From Thermogutta sp. (GTDB taxonomy: Bacteria > Planctomycetota > Planctomycetia > Pirellulales > Thermoguttaceae), in the NCBI RefSeq assembly GCF_014359955.1, contig NZ_JACIYL010000067.1:1-10461 (forward strand): a stretch of DNA of 10,461 nt, written 5' to 3'. Under the pieces are notes generated by a model. That model was not told where the DNA came from. It was given only the letters and a program-made list of their open reading frames with translations, and searched no databases. Below, in pieces: positions 6,849 through 10,461 of the stretch; position 1 is the first letter of the stretch; every line of letters starts with the position of its first letter. A program made the translations under genes and the position numbers.

Positions 6849-7349
6849 TCATCCTTGTGTCTCTTCATCCAGCAGTTTGGCTGGCACAAGATCGAAGCCA
6901 TGGGTGAGCAGGATCTCTACCGCCCGGGGGATTGGCTCGGCTTCCAGCAGGACCACGGCACGCTCTCTACCTGGAAGAACCACGGAGTGCGTTGCCCGGA
7001 CCAAAACATTCCCCTGGGCCAGCGGCAAGAGAATGCGAAGCAAGGGCTGGACTCCCTCGGGTAGAATGACCCCAACGAGCTTGTAATCCGTGAACGGGAG
7101 CCCGGCCCTCTCGAGGATGATCCGGCCATCGTTCGGGTGAGTTACCACCATTTTGAGCAGCGCCGCGGGATTGCCGGGCACCGTCTCCAGGGCCAACACT
7201 TCGCAGCGCGTGGTTTCGAAGCGGCGTAACACCCCTCCGATTTGGCGCAGCCCCGATTCGAGAAACACCTGAAAGCCGGTGAGTACGGAAAGGCCATTTC
7301 CGTCCGATGGCTCGTTGTTGGGCGCTAGCGGATTATTTTCGGTGGACAT
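6849..7349 (-). CDS. Tandem ACT-domain-like protein of planctomycete type (often labelled acetolactate synthase-like)
   Basis: From ATG 7349 the product has 166 residues. After a polar 20-residue N-terminus, two beta-alpha-beta-beta-alpha-beta units can be traced: about 24-86 (strand F-Q-V-F-L, helix I-G-G-V-L-R-R-F, strand C-E-V-L-A-L, strand L-L-K-M-V-V, then H-P-N-D-G-R-I-I-L-E) and about 90-157 (L-V-G-V-I-L-P, then Q-P-L-L-R-I-L-L-P-L-A, A-V-V-L-L-E and A-V-E-I-L-L-T-H-G-F). This matches, from memory, a planctomycete family annotated as acetolactate synthase from its ACT-like fold. It has no thiamine-diphosphate catalytic domain, so it is at most a regulatory amino-acid-binding protein. 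The open frame extends upstream to 7553, but that part is basic, not conserved-looking and covers the leader repeats, so 7349 is preferred. The gene ends before a strong terminator and is divergent from the Nudix gene. Confidence 0.75.
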   Translation of the reverse strand: MSTENNPLAPNNEPSDGNGLSVLTGFQVFLESGLRQIGGVLRRFETTRCEVLALETVPGNPAALLKMVVTHPNDGRIILERAGLPFTDYKLVGVILPEGVQPLLRILLPLAQGNVLVRATHSVVLPGRERAVVLLEAEPIPRAVEILLTHGFDLVPAKLLDEETQG

Positions 7350-7697
7350 TCTTCGACCTGAAAAAGACAGAAACAATCTGCGTAACAATCCAGCCGCCAG
7401 CAGGCACCTGATTTCGTTGGCGGCACAGCCTATTATTGTATCCGCCACGCGGTGTGCCGTACTGCCGGAAGGGCACAGCAACGGGAAACCCCCAGGTGCC
7501 GTCAACGGAGGCAAAAATCGGGGCCGCCGTGACACCGCTCCGTTTCTTGGCATTGCCTGTCTTTTTCTTTATCCATCGCATCTGTAGAACGAGAGAAGGG
7601 ACAGTTCACGATTTTTTGAAAGTCTGAATGTCCGCCAGCAATCGCCATTACGTGGTGAGGCCGATTGGCCAATGTCTCACGGAGATTCTTAAAGGAA
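7350..7697. other. Divergent intergenic region between ACT-like and Nudix genes
   Basis: This 348-base region has no supportable gene. On the minus side it holds a cluster of complementary segments (7393-7500) and a TACAAT at 7440-7435 that could be a -10 box for the ACT-like gene, although the -35 position is poor. On the plus side, TTGGCA (7547-7552) and TATCCA (7570-7575) at 17-base spacing form a weak promoter candidate for the Nudix gene. A small bulged hairpin, GTGAG/CTCAC (7655-7680), overlies an alternative TTG start at 7665. Confidence 0.5.
7393..7500 (-). promoter_or_regulatory. Leader with nested and mutually exclusive complementary segments, candidate cis-regulatory RNA
   Basis: On the minus strand GGCACCTG (7500-7493) is the exact complement of CAGGTGCC (7410-7403). 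Between them CGGCACA (7459-7453) can pair with TGTGCCG (7427-7421), or its GGCACA core with an earlier TGTGCC (7477-7472). The stretch TGTGCCGCCA (7427-7418) can instead pair through GCCGCCA with TGGCGGC (7399-7393), a seven-pair GC-rich hairpin 43 bases before the ATG, or through CCGCCA with TGGCGG (7447-7442). The pairings are read directly from the sequence; a role in attenuation or ligand sensing is inference. If TACAAT at 7440-7435 is the real -10, only the hairpin nearest the gene would be in the RNA. Confidence 0.4.
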
Positions 7698-8174
7698 ATG
7701 CGAGATACGGACAACACGCACCAGGACACTCCCCGAGCGGCCAGCCCGGGGTCGGCCCTGCCGATCCGCAAGCACGGCGTGGTGGCTGTGATTGTGCGAG
7801 GAGATCGGCTGTTGCTCATTCGCCGTTCGCATCAGGTATCGGCCCCGGGAAAGTTCTGTTTCCCCGGTGGGGCTATTGAGAAAGGGGAGACGGAAGAAGA
7901 AGCGGTTGTGCGGGAACTTCGGGAGGAGCTCGGCGTCTGCGTTCAACCGGTGCGGCGAATCTGGGAAAGTCGTACAGAATGGGGTGTTCACCTGAGCTGG
8001 TGGCAGTCACGTCTCGCAGAGGACGCCCCAATCGTTCCCAACGCGGCTGAGGTAAGCCATATCGGTTGGTACACAATTCCCGAGATTCTCGGCCTGTCCG
8101 ATTTGCTGTCGAGCAATCGCGAGTTTTTGCGGAAGGTTCTGGCCGGAGAAATCCAGCTCGATTGGGAACCGTGA
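7698..8174 (+). CDS. Nudix hydrolase
   Basis: From ATG 7698 the protein has 158 residues, a normal single-domain Nudix size. The Nudix box G-x5-E-x7-R-E-U-x-E-E-x-G-U is complete and intact at residues 58-80 (Gly58, Glu64, Arg72, Glu73, Glu76, Glu77, Gly79), so magnesium binding and catalysis should be preserved. The fold begins with the strand V-V-A-V-I-V-R and L-L-L-I-R-R, and ends with W-Y-T-I-P-E-I and a C-terminal helix. Nudix enzymes cleave nucleoside diphosphates linked to another moiety; specificity (NTP clean-up, ADP-ribose or another) is not visible. No signal peptide is present, so it is cytoplasmic. The start is uncertain: AAAGGA lies only about one base before ATG 7698, whereas a TTG at 7665 has GAGG four bases upstream. 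It converges on the next gene. Confidence 0.92.
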   Translation: MRDTDNTHQDTPRAASPGSALPIRKHGVVAVIVRGDRLLLIRRSHQVSAPGKFCFPGGAIEKGETEEEAVVRELREELGVCVQPVRRIWESRTEWGVHLSWWQSRLAEDAPIVPNAAEVSHIGWYTIPEILGLSDLLSSNREFLRKVLAGEIQLDWEP

Positions 8175-8200
8175 AACCTCCCCGTGTGGATGCGAAAGAC

Positions 8201-8233
8201 TTCTCAAACGCTGCGTTCAATCAGTGTTGAGAA
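8201..8233. terminator. Inverted repeat between convergent Nudix and cytochrome-like genes
   Basis: TTCTCAA (8201-8207) and TTGAGAA (8227-8233) are perfect complements around a 19-base loop, between two stop codons facing each other at 8174 and 8244. It could end transcription from both sides, but no T-run follows on either strand, and AT-rich arms with a long loop make it weak. Confidence 0.25.
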
Positions 8234-8243
8234 CCACTCGCCG

Positions 8244-9620
8244 TCAGCGGTGAGCGGCGGAAGAAGTGTTCCTCTCTTGGCCGCTGTTTCCGGCGGAATC
8301 GCCAAAAGTGAATCGTACGTCCGCCGATGTACTGTCAATTTGCCGAAGGAATTGCCCGACCGGGATTCTCCAAAAGCCCGGCGAGTTGCCCAAAGCGGGT
8401 GCCGGATTCTCCCCAGGGCTGGGCGGACGGCCGCCCTCTCCGGAGATCACTCCCGCGGCCGACACAACCGGATTGGTGGGGGAATTCAAGTCCTCCGCGA
8501 AAGTGGCGGGCTGCACTTCGCTGTCGCGAAGTGGCAGAACGGCATCCAGATTGATGCCGGCAGCAGGTTCGCCGGTGAGGGCTGTACCGGTTGCTGATTC
8601 TGTCGGATGCAAATCCTCCGGTGGCGGGGGCGTCCGCTGCTGCGTTATCCGGTAAACCCAATCCACAAGGTCACGGTACTGCTTCATATCGGTTCCGGAG
8701 AAAACAGGTCCCGGCATTCCTCCGTGTGGTTGGAGTGGCTTTGTCAGGATCGGGCTGGCGCCAGGCTCGTTGAAGTCGATCCACCCCAGAACTGTCCGCA
8801 GGTTTTGAGCAGTTTGGCCGCGAAGGGCGTACCGATCGGGAGACAGCCTGAACAATCGCGCTTCGGGCGGTACACCGGCGCCCCCATGGCATGCGGCCGC
8901 CGCACAATTGTGGCTCAGGATGGGTTGAATCACCCTCACGAAATCCTCCCGCGCGTCTTCCGGCAGGCCGCGGAGAAGCACGGCCAGGTCGGGGACGGGG
9001 GAGACCATGTTCCATGGCGGGACGGTCTTTTTTCCGGCGTTCAGAACATTGGCCTGGGCTGGGGAGATCTGGCCGGTACGGCTACCGTCTGCAGCGGGTC
9101 GGGAAGGCGGAGCGTCCCTTTCCCCCTGGCGAACAAGCGCCATTTCTACACGGCGTGTGGCAAGCGGTAATCCCGGATGTTCCGGGGCCAGTCTTCGAGC
9201 TTCTGCTAATTCCGCCCGCGCTTCTTCAGGTAGGCCGTGTTCAGCGCACCAGATGGCCAGTTCCAGATGAGGTTCAGGATCCTCACCAAAAACCCGGGAC
9301 CGCTGCTGGTAGTAGAGCTCGCGCATGCTGGCCGCGACGGCCACGACATCCCGGCGAGAAATGTAAATCTCGCCGTGGGGGACTTTCACATGGTAGTTGT
9401 CATCGATGGCGATGAGAGTTCCTTCGATGACATGCCCGTTGCGCAGAAGCAGGACAACGTGGTCGAACTGGGGTGCTTGAGGAAGGGAAGGGCCAGAATT
9501 GGGGGTAGGGGCACCGGCGGTGGAAGCCTGTTGATCCCCAGCACAAAAAGGACGGCTCGACATGAGCGTCGATGAAAAGACCAAAAGCATTACGATTTTC
9601 AGGAAAAACCGTCGCATCAT
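8244..9620 (-). CDS. Secreted planctomycete-type protein with CX4CH cytochrome-like domain
   Basis: The protein has 458 residues. The N-terminus is a signal peptide (Arg-rich start, hydrophobic I-V-M-L-L-V-F, likely cleavage after C-A-G near residue 28). Residues 52-100 form a small beta-rich domain beginning V-V-L-L-L-R-N-G-H-V-I-E-G, and a helical repeat-like segment follows to about 165 (H-L-E-L-A-I-W-C-A-E-H-G-L). Residues 225-328 look like the short cytochrome-c-like domain common in planctomycete secreted proteins: C239-A4-C244-H245 is a CX4CH haem c motif, and H-G-G-M (Met302) offers a possible distal ligand. The C-terminal 130 residues are Pro/Thr/Gly-rich. The role is unknown; covalent haem attachment in the periplasm is inferred from the motif. 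Two adjacent ATGs (9620, 9617) are possible starts, and no Shine-Dalgarno sequence precedes them. It lies 87 bases downstream of the TPR lipoprotein gene. Confidence 0.82.
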   Translation of the reverse strand: MMRRFFLKIVMLLVFSSTLMSSRPFCAGDQQASTAGAPTPNSGPSLPQAPQFDHVVLLLRNGHVIEGTLIAIDDNYHVKVPHGEIYISRRDVVAVAASMRELYYQQRSRVFGEDPEPHLELAIWCAEHGLPEEARAELAEARRLAPEHPGLPLATRRVEMALVRQGERDAPPSRPAADGSRTGQISPAQANVLNAGKKTVPPWNMVSPVPDLAVLLRGLPEDAREDFVRVIQPILSHNCAAAACHGGAGVPPEARLFRLSPDRYALRGQTAQNLRTVLGWIDFNEPGASPILTKPLQPHGGMPGPVFSGTDMKQYRDLVDWVYRITQQRTPPPPEDLHPTESATGTALTGEPAAGINLDAVLPLRDSEVQPATFAEDLNSPTNPVVSAAGVISGEGGRPPSPGENPAPALGNSPGFWRIPVGQFLRQIDSTSADVRFTFGDSAGNSGQERNTSSAAHR

Positions 9621-9645
9621 GCCGAAGTTATTCTGGCAACCCAGT

Positions 9646-9663
9646 CAGGATTTCACAGGATTT
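9646..9663. repeat. Direct repeat upstream of the cytochrome-like gene
   Basis: CAGGATTT occurs at 9646-9653 and 9656-9663, a 10-base period of about one helical turn, 26 bases upstream of the gene start. It could be a regulator-binding site. The minus strand also reads CAGAAT at 9635-9630, a possible -10 box only nine bases from the ATG. Confidence 0.3.
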
Positions 9664-9707
9664 GTCGATGATTCGCTCGAGAATACGTGGGTGACTCGCC
9701 CAGTGAG

Positions 9708-10460
9708 CTAACGGACCTGGGGACTGGTACCCGCCGCCAGAGCCGGGTTGTTTCGCCCTCTACTTTGAGCCAGCCGGATTTCGTTTCGCAGTGCAGCAAC
9801 ACGCAGCGCCAGTTCCGGCTGTTGTCGGTTCAGTTGGAGTGATTGTTCATAGTTGGCCAGCGCCAGTTCCTTTTGCCCTTCCAGCTCCCGGAGATGGCCC
9901 AATGCGTTGAGAGCCCGCACGTTGTTCGGGTCAAGGGCGAGGGCCTCCAAGAGCTGCTTTTGCGCGGCGGACCGGTCGCCCAGCTCCTCGTAGAGCCGTG
10001 CCAGTTCGATCTTGGGTTCTGCCCAACTGGGGGCGGAATTGGCCCAGTTCTGGAGCATGGCCACAGCCTCGGTCGATCGTCCCTGAGACACAAGAAGGAC
10101 GGCCAGACCTCTCCGCGCGGCGATATGGTGCGGATTCTTGGAAAGCGCCAGTTGGTAATAGGATTCTGCGCGGCCATAGTCATCCGGCCGATGATACAGG
10201 TCGCCTAACCGATGGTACACGGCCGCGATGTTGTAATAGGCCGCTGCATCGTTCGGGTCGTAAATCAGCGCCTGGCCAAAGCGTTGGAGGGCCTCTTCGT
10301 ATCGCGCCTGCTGGTAGAGGCGGACCCCCTCGGCGTTGAGCGATTGGGCCGTCATGCTTGCACAACCCGGTGCCAACAGGAGGCCCATCGCCAGAATGGC
10401 CGCGAGTTTCCCGATCAATGTTTTCTGTTGGATTGTGTTTGATGCGCCATACACGTTCAC
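9708..10460 (-). CDS. TPR-repeat lipoprotein, start at or beyond the window edge
   Basis: The visible frame from GTG 10460 gives 250 residues. A hydrophobic segment L-A-A-I-L-A-M-G-L-L-L is followed by L-A-P-G-C (Cys33), which fits a lipoprotein signal peptide with a slightly atypical lipobox. From residue 37 come five TPR units: about 37-70, 71-113 (with a short insert containing Y-H-R-P-D-D-Y), 114-147, 148-181 and 182-215, with the usual A-L, G, Y and D-P-N positions. TPR lipoproteins act as protein-binding scaffolds in envelope assembly or secretion, like PilF/Pilotin-type proteins, but the partner here is unknown. The start is uncertain: GTG 10460 is one base from the window end, GTG 10454 is an alternative, and the true start may lie outside. 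It is followed on the same strand by the CX4CH protein gene after 87 bases. Confidence 0.85.
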   Translation of the reverse strand: MNVYGASNTIQQKTLIGKLAAILAMGLLLAPGCASMTAQSLNAEGVRLYQQARYEEALQRFGQALIYDPNDAAAYYNIAAVYHRLGDLYHRPDDYGRAESYYQLALSKNPHHIAARRGLAVLLVSQGRSTEAVAMLQNWANSAPSWAEPKIELARLYEELGDRSAAQKQLLEALALDPNNVRALNALGHLRELEGQKELALANYEQSLQLNRQQPELALRVAALRNEIRLAQSRGRNNPALAAGTSPQVR

Positions 10461-10461
10461 A

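Noticed and set aside
7350..7553. N-terminal extension of the ACT-like protein to 7553
   Set aside because: The extra 68 residues are basic and look non-conserved, and they cover the leader repeats and a candidate -10 box. ATG 7349 gives the expected family length.
1..10461. CRISPR arrays, tRNA or rRNA genes, insertion sequences, phage or defence genes
   Set aside because: I found no regularly spaced repeats, no cloverleaf-like segment, no transposase or integrase motifs and no recognised defence proteins on either strand.

Overview
The window looks like a chromosomal segment from a planctomycete, probably near Pirellulales/Thermoguttaceae. I infer this from family content, not from a search. 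The clues are a GYF_2-type domain fused to a membrane protein, a secreted protein with a CX4CH planctomycete-type cytochrome-like domain, and a tandem ACT-like protein of a type often labelled 'acetolactate synthase' in planctomycetes. There are also several exported enzymes. Base composition is moderately GC-rich by eye. I see no tRNA or rRNA gene, no CRISPR array and no insertion sequence. Ten protein genes fill almost all of the window, and eight of them are on the minus strand.

Layout, left to right. Bases 1-864 hold the 3' end of a plus-strand gene with a carbohydrate-binding-like beta-sandwich domain. It converges on a minus-strand run that reads, in transcription order, as an EamA/DMT-family transporter (3884-2913), a DinB-family metal-binding protein (2858-2352) and a GYF_2 membrane protein (2253-913). 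Upstream of that run, and also on the minus strand, is a two-gene carbohydrate cassette: an exported AGE-superfamily (cellobiose/mannobiose 2-epimerase-like) protein (6707-5286), followed 34 bases later by an exported clan-A glycoside hydrolase of GH5 type (5251-4091). A clear intrinsic terminator (6778-6753) separates this cassette from the ACT-like gene (7349-6849). The ACT-like gene is divergent from a Nudix hydrolase (7698-8174, plus), and the 348-base gap between them is rich in nested inverted repeats. The Nudix gene converges on the CX4CH protein (9620-8244). Upstream of that, on the same strand, is a TPR lipoprotein whose start lies at or beyond the right edge (10460-9708).

How the genes may work together. 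The best functional unit is the epimerase-GH5 pair. Both proteins carry N-terminal export signals, so oligosaccharide cleavage and 2-epimerisation of the reducing sugar may both occur outside the cytoplasm. Epimerases of this family are normally cytoplasmic, so this is the most biologically unusual feature. The most interesting non-coding signal is the leader of the ACT-like gene, where one segment can form mutually exclusive helices with at least three others, a layout compatible with an attenuator or riboswitch-like element. Neither function is proven by sequence alone.
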